Origin: Congeria kusceri
Lineage: Eukaryota > Mollusca > Bivalvia > Myida > Dreissenidae
NCBI GenBank assembly: GCA_027627225.1
Contig: CM051034.1
Span: 5,386,858-5,450,857 of the forward strand
Length of the DNA: 64,000 bases
Reading direction: 5' to 3'
A model generated the notes under the pieces. That model saw only the letters and a program-made list of their open reading frames with translations. It ran no database searches and was not told where the DNA came from. The translations under genes and the position numbers were made by a program. The first letter of the stretch is position 1. Each line of letters starts with the position of its first letter. Of this stretch, positions 1-12,045 are shown piece by piece.

Positions 1-774
1 CATGAAGAATTAATAATAATTCTTACACGTGGAAGTTAAAAATAGTAATGAAGCCACACTGTACTAACACATTTAAGCATCAAGGTATTGTAGGTTTACA
101 TATCTATGAGACTACAAGCTATGTCCAACCTGGTTACCACCACTTTCAAAGCCAAAAGTGTCTGTCTAACTTTCTTGCTCCGAATGTAAACAAAGCTGCA
201 AGACTTGGTATTCATTTTGCTGGGCATCACTATACACTTGTTAAATCAAAAGGAGGCCTTCTACTGACTTACTACATTACTATTTCAGCCATTTGTACTT
301 CAATTGTTTCTTACTGTTTATAGTTTTAATAATATTTTACACAAATAACCTTTCAGAAATTAAGTGTTTTCATTTTTGTGTACATTTTTGAAGAAATAAA
401 AGAATACTCAGTATTCCCCTCTGAACAAACTACAGAGGCAGCAGTGGAAACCAACAATGAGCAGGTTGCAGCAACCAGCTATTCATTTTTTCTGGACCTT
501 GGAAAGTCTGCAACTGAGGTCCTACCATGTCCAATTTTAAGTACTGTATTAAATGAACTATCCACCAAGTAATACTTTTACCCACACTGTATAGTATTGA
601 CAATTACATTCAAGGTATTTACAGAGATATTGCTGTTGCTCCACTGCTGTGTCCACAAGGCTTTGTCTTGTAGTCTCATAAAATTCAGCTGTATACATGG
701 ATGTGATATTTTGCATGAGTCTTGTATGTGCCTGTCTTAATAATCATTACTACTAAATGATGCGGCAAACTGAA
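1..774. other. Left edge, no recognised gene
   Basis: I recognise no gene here. Two short plus-strand open frames (48-323, 91 codons; 378-572, 64 codons) have no family motif I know. A splice-acceptor-like CTTTCAG lies at 350-356 just before the second, so a decayed or unrecognised exon is possible but unsupported. Confidence 0.4.
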
Positions 775-893
775 AAAAACCTAAAGGTTTTGAGAGTGAA
801 TTACAGGTTTTTACAGGTTTTCCAGGAAAAATAAAGGTTTTAAAGGATTTTCCAAAATATAAGGTTTATAAAGGTTTTAAAGGTTCCACTAGG
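775..893. repeat. AAAGGTTTT low-complexity repeat
   Basis: Irregular copies of AAAGGTTTT or ACAGGTTTT follow each other about every 12-20 bases. This is a degenerate simple repeat with no coding content. Confidence 0.6.
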
Positions 894-3188
894 AGGCCTG
901 TTTAAACAATGTTTATCATGATAATTATGACTACATTTTTTTTTTTTTAATTTGTATAATGTCATTTTGCCATCAGAAAGTGCATGTAGTGAAACTGAAG
1001 TGAAAGTAGAAAATCAGTAACTTACATGTTAGACCAACGACCTGAGTGTGAGTGGATTCATTATTATTATAAATGATTCAGATAACTCAGGGCTAGTCTT
1101 CACTTTATTTTATACTGCTATAAATAATATACTTTTTTGTTTAAGCTTTAAGTAAAAAATCTGAAAGGACAGTAAAATACCAATTACATCCATCACTATA
1201 TAATATTGTGCAATGTGTATTTAATGTAGTTCGATGAATGACCCCCAAAATTTTCAAATGTCTCCCAAATCCCCAACATGGGGGTCAAGTGACTCCCATT
1301 ATCAGAACTCAAGGGAAAACCTTGTAAATCCAGGGTTTTATTGAGTCTATTGCTTCTAATTAAACATTATAAGCATGGTCTATTCATTTGTCATTAAATA
1401 TTTGCAAAACTATGTTGACTTTCAAAAGATATTCAACATTTCTCTGTTGACCAGCCAAGACGGGCAGCAGGGGGACCAAAAAGGAGCAGGGTGCATCATC
1501 CTGCTATTTTGCTCTGGATCTATCGAGAAAAAATCTGGAAATGTTTGTAATTTTGGTAAATGAATCCTATTATTTCATAATTGCATTCTTCTTGTACTTG
1601 CCCCTTAGAGCAGACTTGTCGAAAGGTTAACTTGCCCGAAATGATTTTTAGTTGTCCTGGGCTTTTTAGAAGACTGAAACCTCTTGAAAATATTTTCTGT
1701 GTTACAGTGTGTAACAACAAACAATGTCGTTGGGTACAGAACTGTCATGCGTTTTGTTCATAAACACAGTTGAGCATGACATGTAACATACTGTTTACTG
1801 ATCCTAACTGCGAACATTCTCAAAGAGAGCGTTAGGATTTGATTGCTATTGCATTTGGTGGTGTAGATAACGAAACTTTCTGAAGAATAAACACTAAAAC
1901 AGCTGTGAAAAAACTGAAATTGGAAAATATTGTTGATAAGCAAAATTTGGTTGAAAATACCTCCATTACAATAATTGGCATCTGAATTTTATTACAAGTG
2001 TGAAGAATGTGTCACAAGTTTTAAAACTGCATAACAAATGTACCTTGTTTATATCTATACAACCTTAAATAACATTCAGAACTTTCTTGCTTCTTTTTCG
2101 GATTTTTTTACAATTTCGGAATGCGTTGGTTTTAGTCCTTTATAAAACGACGCCCTATTATAACAATAGGTCACATCACACTAAATAAATAAACCACTTT
2201 TTTTGCTCCAGGACACATAGTCAAGTTCGTGAAAGGGATAAAGGTTTAAGATGAAAGGATATCCTATGGCAATATAAATGATGTTAAATTATAGACATGT
2301 AGCATACAAAGGCAACTAAATTAAATTAAGTACAAATAATCAAAACAAATCAACACAAATCAACACAAATGCTTGAAAAATTGAAAACTTTAACAAAAGC
2401 ATCAGTGTACGACCCGGTATTCTTCTTTGCAATAATCTTTTAAAATTATGATTTCATATGATACTCACAATTCTAGCGTCAAAATGTAAAATAAAGATGA
2501 TGGCAAAACAAACACGACATAGACCGAATTATATTTTCTAAGAACGCGCAAACCCATTTCCCATTATACACATCTTCTTTTAACCTTTATTAGGCCTATA
2601 TGGCAATTTTGATATCATAATTTCATATTCTTTCATAGAAATTCCCTCCTGAGACATTTTTCGTACACATTGTCTGCTGACAAAAAATGATATTTAAAAA
2701 AACTACAGTAATGTTCTTTTTAAAATGGTGGTTAATACGAACTACGAACATACAGGGGCGAAGCGTTACTTATTGTTTGATGTCATTTGTGTATCTATAT
2801 TTTCTCTAGTGTTGCATATACATATCGCACATTAATTAGTTTTCACTACATCGACAATCACTGTTACCAACCACGATTTCCTCTTGCACTTTATGCACAC
2901 GAATTCGCCAATGTGTCAACACCGATTACTGTGTCTTTGGGTTTTGAGTAATAATTTATGACACTACTGTACAATACAGTTCGGGGGGAGGGGGAGGGGG
3001 GGAGGGGGGCTTTAATTAATTACATGTTAATCTGCAATGCACTTTAATTTTTATGTATATGACATGACACTGTAAGTCAGACAGTCAGCTGAACAAGTAA
3101 TGCAGTAAAACAAATACATGCAATAACGTTGCATGAAGTTTTATACATTAAACTAATACACGCAGTTGACTCCTTTAAAACCTCTTAG
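894..3188. other. Gene-free AT-rich stretch with one G-run block
   Basis: No gene, RNA or clear mobile element was recognised. Short open frames at 1375-1563, 1520-1720 (minus), 1581-1763 and 1758-1943 (minus) overlap on opposite strands and show no known motif. A G-rich block at about 2982-3010 has five or more runs of at least four G on the plus strand and could form a G-quadruplex. Confidence 0.5.
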
Positions 3189-3298
3189 ACCTATCAATAT
3201 TTACCCCCGGGGTGGGCAATTAGACCCCAAGAAATAAAACTAGTCAAATTTCCCTGGGTCAGCCCGCCGCCTCCTTCCTAGGGAAAATATTGATAGGT
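3189..3298. mobile_element. Short MITE-like inverted-repeat element (110 bp)
   Basis: The two ends are inverted copies of ACCTATCAATATTTWCCC, differing at one position. The interior is GC-richer than the flanks and has no coding potential. Size and structure fit a miniature inverted-repeat transposable element. No clear target-site duplication was found, so the superfamily is unknown. Confidence 0.65.
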
Positions 3299-3423
3299 GC
3301 TTTATATTAAACAGACTTTAGCTAGAGCATTGTCACTACCAATATTATATGTACATGTATATAGAGGATATAGAGGATATCTGTTGATTTCGGTGTAAGA
3401 TCGTATTTTATTTCACGAGTGTT

Positions 3424-3592
3424 CATAGAAAATGGTATTTTCACGAGTGGCGCAGCCACGAGTGAAAATATATATTTTCTATGGTCAATTTTCTTTTTAT
3501 TTTATGCTTTTGAACAATAAATAAATAAAGTTGCGCGAGATTAGCCTCGACGTCACAAGTTTGTGTATTCTGACGTCATAAAAATGACGTCA
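3424..3592. repeat. Imperfect hairpin with three CRE-type sites
   Basis: Bases 3424-3483 fold back on themselves: CATAGAAAAT at the left end pairs with ATTTTCTATG at the right, and the centre is GAGTGGC-GCA-GCCACGAG. About 70-110 bases further right lie GACGTC (3549-3554) and two copies of TGACGTCA (3571-3578, 3585-3592), the binding core of CREB/ATF factors. Similar hairpin-plus-CRE arrangements occur at 19892-20132 and 34412-34659, so this looks like one dispersed repeat family. Confidence 0.6.
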
Positions 3593-4373
3593 TAAATGAT
3601 TCCAAAAACTGTCACTCGTGAGTATGGTGGGAAAAAGTGCCATATTTTGTGAGTCGTGGTCGTTAAATTATAATTTTGTTGAATTTAATAATGTGTTTTA
3701 TGTAAACACATGAATGTACATACTGTACATGTATATAAATTTGCCAAGGGTTGTAAACCACTACTTGTAGATCGATATTATTTATGGAAAAATATTCCGT
3801 TTTATGTTATATTTTCACTGCAGTGAAAATATAAAATCTTATATTTTTACTGCTCATACAGTGAAAATATACAATTTTATTCCACCAATAAATTTCGATA
3901 TTTCATTGAAAAGCATATAATAAAATGTTTTTTTTACCAGATAAAACATGTATCGCGATACTTATCGTTCCGTGGTCACATTGCAACGATAGGTATCGTA
4001 GTGGTGTGCTAGCGTATCGTAACATTCTCACTGTATTGTGGAAAATGTGATTTCTGTCGCAATAATAATGCAATTTTCTGTCCAAGCACAACGAAGTTTA
4101 GGTAGACTGATCTTACGAAAATGTTAAAGTACGAGTAGATCTATACACGAATGTTACATATATCTGCAAGAGTGTTAATAAAAGGAAGAGTTTTATAATT
4201 TTACAAATTGCGCACGATCATGACAATTATTAATTACTGGTACAACTTTAATCGACTGACAATTTTGATGGGACAATTTTGTTAAGAAAACGCACACTTT
4301 GAATATACGGAGCGATAAAGAAATCATTCATAAGCTGACACTAAATTTACATGCAGTTTTTAGTGAAAAAGTA
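3593..4373. other. No gene; contains a 28-bp perfect palindrome
   Basis: No gene was recognised. Bases 3807-3834 are a perfect 28-bp palindrome centred on CACTG|CAGTG, followed by a partial inverted copy at about 3836-3875. Confidence 0.5.
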
Positions 4374-4445
4374 GGGCTCGTTCGGGATTTGAACCCGGGA
4401 CCTCGCTCACCCGAAGCGAGAATCATACCCCTAGACCAACGAGCC
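4374..4445 (-). pseudogene. tRNA-Pro(CGG)-like gene with damaged stems
   Basis: Read on the minus strand this is a 72-nt tRNA-Pro sequence with anticodon CGG. The seven-pair acceptor stem and the A and B box regions match the intact tRNA-Pro at 36427-36498. Two of five anticodon-stem pairs are lost because the 3' side reads GAGCG instead of GCGAG, and one T-stem pair is lost through a G-to-A change. A T-run follows within about four bases on the minus strand, as for a Pol III terminator. It is probably a pseudogene, though a poorly folding but transcribed copy cannot be excluded. Confidence 0.75.
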
Positions 4446-4925
4446 ATGATGTTGGCTTTTATATATATGGCAATATTTTAAGCATTAACTCGTGCGATGC
4501 CTTATCAGTCCTTATCACGGACACTTCCAAACGTTCGAAACGAAATGTATCACTGAGCACGATTGTTGCTTAGAGATGTTAGTAACATAAATTCTATAAT
4601 AAGCACCGACTGTCCGTGACCGTCTCCCTTTTACCCCGTATTTGTATGTGCTTTTTCTTCTAAGGGGTCTTACCCACATGTTTCTTCATTTTACGCCTTA
4701 TTAAAATGAGACGCAGTTAAAATAAACATGTATCAAATTGAAATAACACGACCGAAACAGAAAAAACCTGCAATATTCATCGCCTTTACCTGCAAGGACG
4801 CTCGGCAAAGTTTATGCAACCTGATTGCCTAAGTCAAAGGCCTTTTGTTGTTTGCTGTGATTTTTTGTTGATTTATTATATATAAAAAATTGTTGTTTGT
4901 TTTAATCCGCGGGTTTTGGATTTGC
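4446..4925. other. No recognised feature
   Basis: AT-rich sequence with stops in all frames and no recognised RNA or repeat. Confidence 0.4.
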
Positions 4926-5340
4926 AATAGATTCCAGCCACCGACTCTGGAAAACAGGGAAAACACTGAAAAAGTGTGAAAAAATTCCCTGCAGGGAAAA
5001 ATCAGGGAATTTGACAATTTGGCAAACATCAGGGAAAATTCAGGGAATTTGACTAAAAATGTCAGAACAAATCCAAAATAAAGTAGTGATATATAGTATT
5101 AAATAAATATTTCAACAATAAACCAATAAAATCATCATATGTGTTTAGAATTAGCAGTTCCCTATAGCAAAAATGGCAAATATGGAAAATAGCGGTCATA
5201 TATTTATGTATGCTATCACCACTTTGCACTAATTTTACTGGTAATTTGACAATAAATGTCATGGAAAATCGAACTTCGGTCAGGGAAATATCAGGGAAAC
5301 GTCAGAGAATATTAATTCGGAATTTCAGTGGCCACCCTGG
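4926..5340. repeat. CAGGGAAA-rich dispersed repeat
   Basis: Repeated CAGGGAAA or TCAGGGAATTTGA motifs at both sides (4950-5055 and 5275-5310) flank an AT-rich middle, with GCCACC-CTGG-type sequence near each end. Repeats of this general appearance are common in aquatic animal genomes. I could not define terminal repeats or a target-site duplication. No coding content. Confidence 0.45.
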
Positions 5341-7112
5341 TATGAGTCTTTGGAGAAATTTACAAGCAGTGTGATATAGCGCTGTCCACATACTAAGTCG
5401 AAAAATAGTGAAAGCGATGACCCTAAAATTATTTCAAAAGTGCTAGACTATTACTTGTGAATATCGTATGATACTGCGACCTTCTCATCTGAATAGCACA
5501 GTATTGCGGTTACAGTATCAAATTCTAACACGACATGTTTTTTCGTTAACACGCAGGTAAACTCGATTTGACTGTAGACTGACCTATAGAACTTTGCGTC
5601 GCAGAAGTGCATTCGAGTGAGGAAAATAGTGCACTGAGAGAAAGTGTGCCATATACAATAAATATCTTTAAATATGCCATTAAAATCAATGTTTCCATCA
5701 AACGCATTTCTCTTACATTAAAGAAAATATGTTTATTTTCACCTCTGCTTGTAAGCAGAAGGGTGCTATTTTGAAAGTAGACTAGGCTTGCAACAGTTCA
5801 AACGTTGCCCCCTCTACTTCAGGAAAACAATTTGACTGTTCCCAAAGGCCAATGAAATATCTGTATATTGTACGTCAAATTATACTGTAGAACACATTAG
5901 TTGCACAACACATCGGGCAACGAGCTTCCTTGGCGGAGGTCTGCGCTCTCCAAGAGCTTTCTTGTTATTAATTCAGAGCAATTGAAACATCCAGTAATAA
6001 TAAATGTTCTTCGTATCCATGCAGATCTGCATGATGAAACTTTAAGATCAACAAAACCATTGTGTAAACTTTTCATTATAACATGTGTATCCAATTTTAA
6101 TTAGGATATACGAGCACTTTATATCACGAATATCTGTATCATGACCGCTTTATGTTATGTAACTGTATTGGTACTCATATTGCTCCGAGTCAACTATTAT
6201 ATTATAATGCATTGTTTGTTCAATAACGTAAATTCTTTTACCAAGCTCATTTGTAACATAATAAATTAATAATACTCTGTTTAAAGCCGTTTTTCCACAT
6301 CTTCTAATTTGTTTTGTATGTAGATATATAACCACTTATTCTACATAGAGTGAACATTACCCCCATAAATTCTGGAGAGAGCGTACATTTACTCCCAAAT
6401 GTTCAGAAGTACGCGTACATTGACCCCCAGTACAAAAGCTTATCTGGAGCACAGATTGGAAATCACTTGTTCATAAACATTTCACTAGTGTATGTACACT
6501 CGGCATGCAATTTCAATTTTCAATAAGGATGTGTAAGGACATTGTATAATGATCGCATCAATGATAAATCGAACGAAAGCTATCATCCTATAATGAAATC
6601 AAAGGCTTAATTAACCTGTTGCTTTTTGCTACATCTCTCGTATAGCAACATGCCTTAAAGTCCGCCCATGCGTGTTCTTATTTTTAAGGAAATAGTTTTT
6701 ATCTTACATATTTGCATTTTTACCGCACTAAAACAATGTAATAATACATTTTATTTTATTTTATTTCTTACAAAACGACAGTAACACATCTATATAAGTA
6801 TAAATACATATAAATGTACAATGACACTATATTGAGGATAGCTAGTAATGTAGAACATGTAGAACGCCCATACCCCCCGTAACGTTTGTGTTGTTTTTGT
6901 TTTGGTGGATACATGTCATATACGATATCGAAACTAAACTTAGATTGTCCCATATGAGGATGTAAATAGAATATAATCGATACCATTTTTACCGAAAGGT
7001 TTTACTTCTATATTACATAAATGGACTTTAAACCACTTTGGAGGATCTGTATATAATAATGGTCATCTACCACGAAATATGTTCTTGTCCACAGCATTAC
7101 GAACTGATTCAT
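5341..7112. other. Gene-free AT-rich stretch
   Basis: No gene recognised. Short overlapping frames at 5897-6104 lie on both strands and have no family motif. Nothing else stands out. Confidence 0.4.
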
Positions 7113-7303
7113 GGTAACTTGGTCGTAACAACGAGTTACTAAGTCGTAATTACGAGTTGTTAAGTCATAAATTACAAGTTGTTAAGTCGTAATTACAAGT
7201 TGTTTAGTCGTAATTACAGGTTGTTAAGTCGTAACTACGAGCTACTATGTCGTAATTACAAGTTGTTAAGTCGTATTTACGACTTAGTATTTCATAATTA
7301 CAA
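7113..7303. repeat. 21-bp minisatellite built on GTAATTAC
   Basis: About nine tandem copies of a ~21-bp unit, AAGTCGTAATTACAAGTTGT with variants. The unit contains the palindrome CGTAATTACG or GTAATTAC, so each copy can pair with its neighbours. No coding content. Confidence 0.8.
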
Positions 7304-7641
7304 GATAAAACTTCTTACGTGGCACCATGCAGCATCTGCAATAGCATTCTGACATAGCATCTGTTATTTATTGCTGCTATAAGTGACGTATGCAAGTAAG
7401 CAAACACCTGATCACATACAACATATAAACGTGACTTAAACTATGTTAACACATATATTGTACTTCTGTCACTTACATGTCTAGACTGATATTTCAGAAC
7501 TGTGAATGAATGATAGTCATTTGGTAAACACGGCTGCTAACGACCTCATATTTCATATAAATGTCTCACATAATATGATGCCCTTAAATGTTAAACAGTT
7601 ATTGTGATATAGTCCGGTTAATAAATGTGATTTTTTTTTTA

Positions 7642-10600
7642 GACCCGGCATTATATTCTATCAATGCTATTCTGTAAGCAAATATATCGTACTTGACGAA
7701 TCTGAATGATGCCCAGCTTACATCATTGAGCATTATGAGAAATTCAAGATGGCGTCGAAGATGGCCGCCAAAATTAGAAATATATATCAGCGGTTCAAGA
7801 AAAGAAACTACACATTGATATTTGCGGATTGATTGTACTTTAAGTGATTCAGACATATTTATATATCTTTATTTATTTAGTTGCTGCCATTTACATGGCA
7901 TACGTGGCGGCTGAAATTCAAAATGGCGGCTAAAATAGTCGCCACAATTGCCGAATTGATGTAATGTACTTATCAATCAACTATGCAATCAAAATTGTAA
8001 ATATTAGTATTGCAATATGTAATATCTACTCTAATAAGACTACATAATTAAGCAGCTCCAAAATGGCTTCCAAGATGGCCGCCTAACTCGAAAGAAGTTG
8101 GAAACACTGTGTAATATTAATTTTATATCGTTGGTCTTTTTGTCATATATAAAGCAGATTTTCTGAGAAGTACACACTGTTTTACTCAACATGTTTATCT
8201 GGCATCCCCCGTGACTTCCATGAAAGAATGGCGACACTGGACAGACAGACGGCAACTAGGAAAGACTAGTACCGGTGCAGCATGGACTGGCAACCCATGT
8301 TGTGGTTCCTTTATTAGACACTCCCGGGGGCCTTGCAAAATGGGGGGGGGGGGATGAGAGGCCCAAGAGGATGGATACAACGGTATCGACCCGGAAAGAA
8401 CAACAGACAATTTCAGATACAGTGATCTGCACACGCGGGAAGGTCTGTAAGAATCTCCGTGGATTGAGGATATATCAGGATACATTTGGCGAGAAGCAGC
8501 TGTCAGTTACCTAGAAGATCACATCGCAGTTCAAGCTATTTATTAAAAGCAAAGAACTCAAATCACTGGTCGATAATCCAATCAAGTGCTTTGGTAAATG
8601 GTTTGATACTTCCCCTCCGACAAGAGCAGGAAGGGAAGAATCCGGCAGGGGGTCTCCGAAGAATTGACAAGTCAGAACTCCCAGGCAAGTACAAGTCCTG
8701 GATTTATCAACATGGCTTACTCTCACGACGGTCACTGATGGTCAGTCGAGTGCCAACCAGCCTTGTTGAACAACTGGAGCAAGTGGTTAGTAAGCATATC
8801 AGACGATGGATAGGCCTGCCACCGTCATTCAGCTCCACTAGTCTGTACGGCCAGTTAACAAAACTGCAGCTACCACTCAACTCGCTAGCAGAAGAGTTCA
8901 AGGTGGCCAAAGCTTGAATGTTCCTCACGCTGCGAGGCTCAGCAGATAGAAAGGTCAGCAAGGCTGGTATTGAAGTACATACAGGAAGGAAGTGATCAGT
9001 CTCCAAGGCAGTTTAACAAGCCACCAACAGAGGAAGAGAACGTCTACGCATGAGACAGCAGCCTCGATAGGCAAAAGCTAGTAGCCAGCATAGACACTCA
9101 CTGGTCCAGCAGGAGTTCAAACAATTTGAAGACACCCAGGGATCAGCGAGAGCAGTCCAGATGAGCCAGCAAGGAAGATGGAGCAAACTGAATCTGCCAG
9201 AGAGAAAGTTGAATTGGCAAGAGCTCTGACAGTACCAACCTCTCCAGTTATCCTTCTTCTTGAGATCAGTCTATGATCTATTGCCAACACTTAAGACACG
9301 GAAGCTTAGAAAATATCCAGGCTGTCCGCTGTGTAGTCTGAACGGGACTCTGTCGCACATACTGACTGCTGTCTCGCAAGGTCGCTACAGATGGCGGCAT
9401 GACCAAAGAGAGAACGAAATAGCGTCGTCAGAATACAAGAGGCCTGGAGTACATCAATTTTGTGAGGCAGACAGCCAAGGCTAGCCAGACCATTAGCATA
9501 CTACATGAATGAAGACAATGGGAAATTAAGGGAGACCTCAGAAGAACGCTTGTTTTCCCAGATGTGGTCCAGACAAGACCTCGTCTAGACATTGTCATCA
9601 GCCAAACATTGTCATCAGCCAGACATCAGCCAGACATTGTCATCAGCCAGACATTGTCATCAGCCAACCGTCCCAAAGAAGATGGTACTCCTGGAACGCA
9701 CAGTCCCATGGGAAGACCGAACAGAGGCCCACGAGAGGAAATGGCAAAGTACCAAGATCTGGTAGATATGTGCAGGGAGAAAGGGATCTTCTCAGTGGAA
9801 GTAGGTTGTTGGAGGTTCCCTGAACAATCAGTATGGAAAGCACTAGGAGCGCTGGGTATGAGGGGCAAGGCGAGGAGAAGCTCGGCCCGCGCTCTTAGCA
9901 CAGCGACAGAGAAAGAGTCCAGTTGCTTCTGGCTTCGTCGTAACGAATCAACATGGAAACCATCACAGATTGGCAGTGCTTGATCAACACCGCTGTCCCA
10001 CCATCAAGTGGGAACTCGGCTGATGACGTCTGTGAGCAGCAGTTCACACTGTATTACTAAGTAAGAACATTCGAAGTACATGTTTTCAATTTATATTAAT
10101 CTATTTTACAAACTGCGTGTTGTACAACATGGCTGCTATTAGTAAGTTGTATCAAGAGTACAATCAAACAGCTTGTTTGTATTTATAATGATATGATAAT
10201 TATGAAACTACATGTTTACTAGTTCATTCTAAAATTAAACAACGAAAGTCATAGAAACCTTTATTTATAGCATTTGCAAAGAACATTGATGCATAAGAGG
10301 TGTGCATATCATTTTCATGTGATTACCTGGGTCACTTATTGATTAGGCTAAAAACATTCTTTCATTGTTTATAACATCAAAAAAAAACCTTGTTCGTGGC
10401 AAATGTATCTATAAGGGGAGTAGCTCTTTAGTAGATATCAAACTACTCATTACGAGGAGTAGCTCTAAACACAATTAGTGACAACAATTAAAAATCTTTC
10501 AAAAGTATCATGAATCATGATGCATATAACTATTAGCATCATAATGCTTATTTGATGACAAATGCAGATGTAAATATATCATCTACTGTACTGTAATGTA

Positions 10601-11075
10601 TTGTGTATTTGATAAATATCAATTGAGCATACAGGTATTCTTAAATGACAAAACTGTGTGGAACGTTTGCATACTAGATTTAATGTTGTTTCAAATGTTT
10701 CAAAGAATGATAGCAGCCTTATGTTCAAAATAGTATGACTTTTGTACGTTTTTTTTTCTATTAAAGTTTATATTTGTGACCATTTTTTGCGGCCATCTGT
10801 GACGTCATGTTGATTTATACTTTATGCATAACACATTCAAAGTTTTTATTGTTCATTGATTTGTTGTTTTATTTAACAACAACAAAAAAGACAAAAATGT
10901 GTTGTACTAGTAGACCAAAATGCTACCCACCCTAGGAAAGTATGACATGGCGGCCACCTTGGGCGCCATCTTGAATTTAAAAAAATGCTCAATGTTGCCA
11001 GATGGGCATCTTTCAGATCTTCAAAACCAACATATTCCTTAACAGAATATCATTACACTTTTATTATGCCGGGTC
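7642..11075. mobile_element. Long-TIR element enclosing an RT relic (3.4 kb)
   Basis: The sequence starting GACCCGGCAT at 7642 recurs in inverted orientation ending at 11075 (…ATGCCGGGTC). The match continues inward for about 130 bases, with shared blocks such as GATGCCCA, CATTGAGCATT and AAATTCAAGATGGCG. This is the signature of a DNA transposon or fold-back element with long terminal inverted repeats. The inside holds the decayed retroelement gene at 8236-9983 plus AT-rich DNA. No transposase was recognised and the outer target-site duplication is unclear, so class and exact ends are uncertain. Either the RT relic inserted into an older TIR element, or it was part of it. Confidence 0.7.
8236..9983 (+). 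pseudogene. Decayed RT / restriction-like endonuclease relic
   Basis: Several frames on the plus strand together resemble a widespread metazoan retroelement protein. In order: a C2H2-like finger (CTRGKVCKNLRGLRIYQ, about 8429-8480); a reverse-transcriptase thumb-like stretch in 8486-8917 (IDKSELPGKYKSWIYQHGLL, then SKHIRRWIGLPPSFSS); a region at 9260-9400 with SVYDLLPTL, CPLCSLNGTLSHIL and RYRWRHD; and a C-terminal part at 9564-9983 with TVPWE (a piece of a restriction-like endonuclease motif), MAKYQDLVDMCREKG, VEVGCWRFPEQSVWKALGAL and WKPSQIG. The catalytic RT core is missing between the finger and the thumb region. Frameshifts separate the pieces, for example between TVPWE and MAKYQDL. It is non-functional. 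The family match is from memory of conserved motifs. Confidence 0.75.
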
Positions 11076-11913
11076 ATGTTTAGGACTAAATATATTATTT
11101 ATAAGTGTAATAAGACAGGAGTGGGTTTGTCATCAAAAGTCATCGGTATACGATGCTTGGATATCGTAAAACTTGGGCCATGGTTTTACAATGTTTTTAG
11201 ACTGCCGTTTCGACGAAAGTTTTTTGTAGTGGGAACTGAACGTAGACTTCAAGGGTCTACTTTTTCGACACGAAAAGTGAATGTATTACTGCTCGCATCG
11301 GCGTAACAACAGATTAACAAGTGCGGGCGGCATACTTTGTTTCTAATTAGTACACACACTAGACTACATTCGATTTCTTAGTTACATGATTTCATATTAC
11401 TTACTGACATTTAAAGGAAACCAACGGGAAATTGATCCAGTCAACCAGCGGGAAATTGATCCAGTCAAAATATAACACAAAATATAAAACTATAAAACAT
11501 GTTTCGTACTGAGTGCATTAAGATGAACTACATGTATATATTCACATACTAGTACTATTTATATTACGGCGGCGGTATTTTTTGTTTATATTTTTACTGT
11601 CATATAATGTGCAGAAGATAACAGTCAAAATATAACAAAAACTATGACACAATTTTTCGTACTGAGTGCATTCAGAAGAGCTATATATTAACATACTATT
11701 TCACCTATTCTCAGAATAGATGACTATTTGAACTTAAATGATGTCGCAGCTAATTTTTTAAGTCAAGGGTACTATTTCTAGGCAAAAATCTGTATTTTTG
11801 GCAAGATATGGCAGTTGTCTATTCAATACGTTCATTTTGTATAAAACATCATGTGTCCAATGACGGTAAGTGTAAATAAATGGTCACACATATACTGTAG
11901 TCCTTTGTAAGCA
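11076..11913. other. No gene; diverged direct repeats
   Basis: No gene recognised. A 25-bp GGGAAATTGATCCAGTCAA segment occurs twice in a row at 11420-11468. A longer block with TCAAAATATAACA and CGTACTGAGTGCATT is present at about 11463-11530 and again at about 11624-11672. The motif TACGGCGGCGGTATT occurs at about 11565 and again near 12058. Confidence 0.5.
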
Positions 11914-12020
11914 GTATTCAGTACGCAATCCCTAAAATTGACAGTATTCAGTACGCAGTCCCTAAAATTAGGCAGTATTCAGCACGCAGTCCCTAAAATT
12001 AGACAGTATTTAGTACGCAA
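11914..12020. repeat. 31-bp tandem repeat, about 3.5 copies
   Basis: Copies of CAGTATTCAGTACGCAGTCC followed by CTAAAATTAG run head to tail with few differences. No coding content. Confidence 0.8.
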
Positions 12021-12045
12021 GAAGAAGGGGGACTGACACCCTCAT

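Noticed and set aside
48..572. Two short open frames at the left edge as a possible gene
   Set aside because: No recognisable domain. An exon is possible, but nothing in the sequence confirms it.
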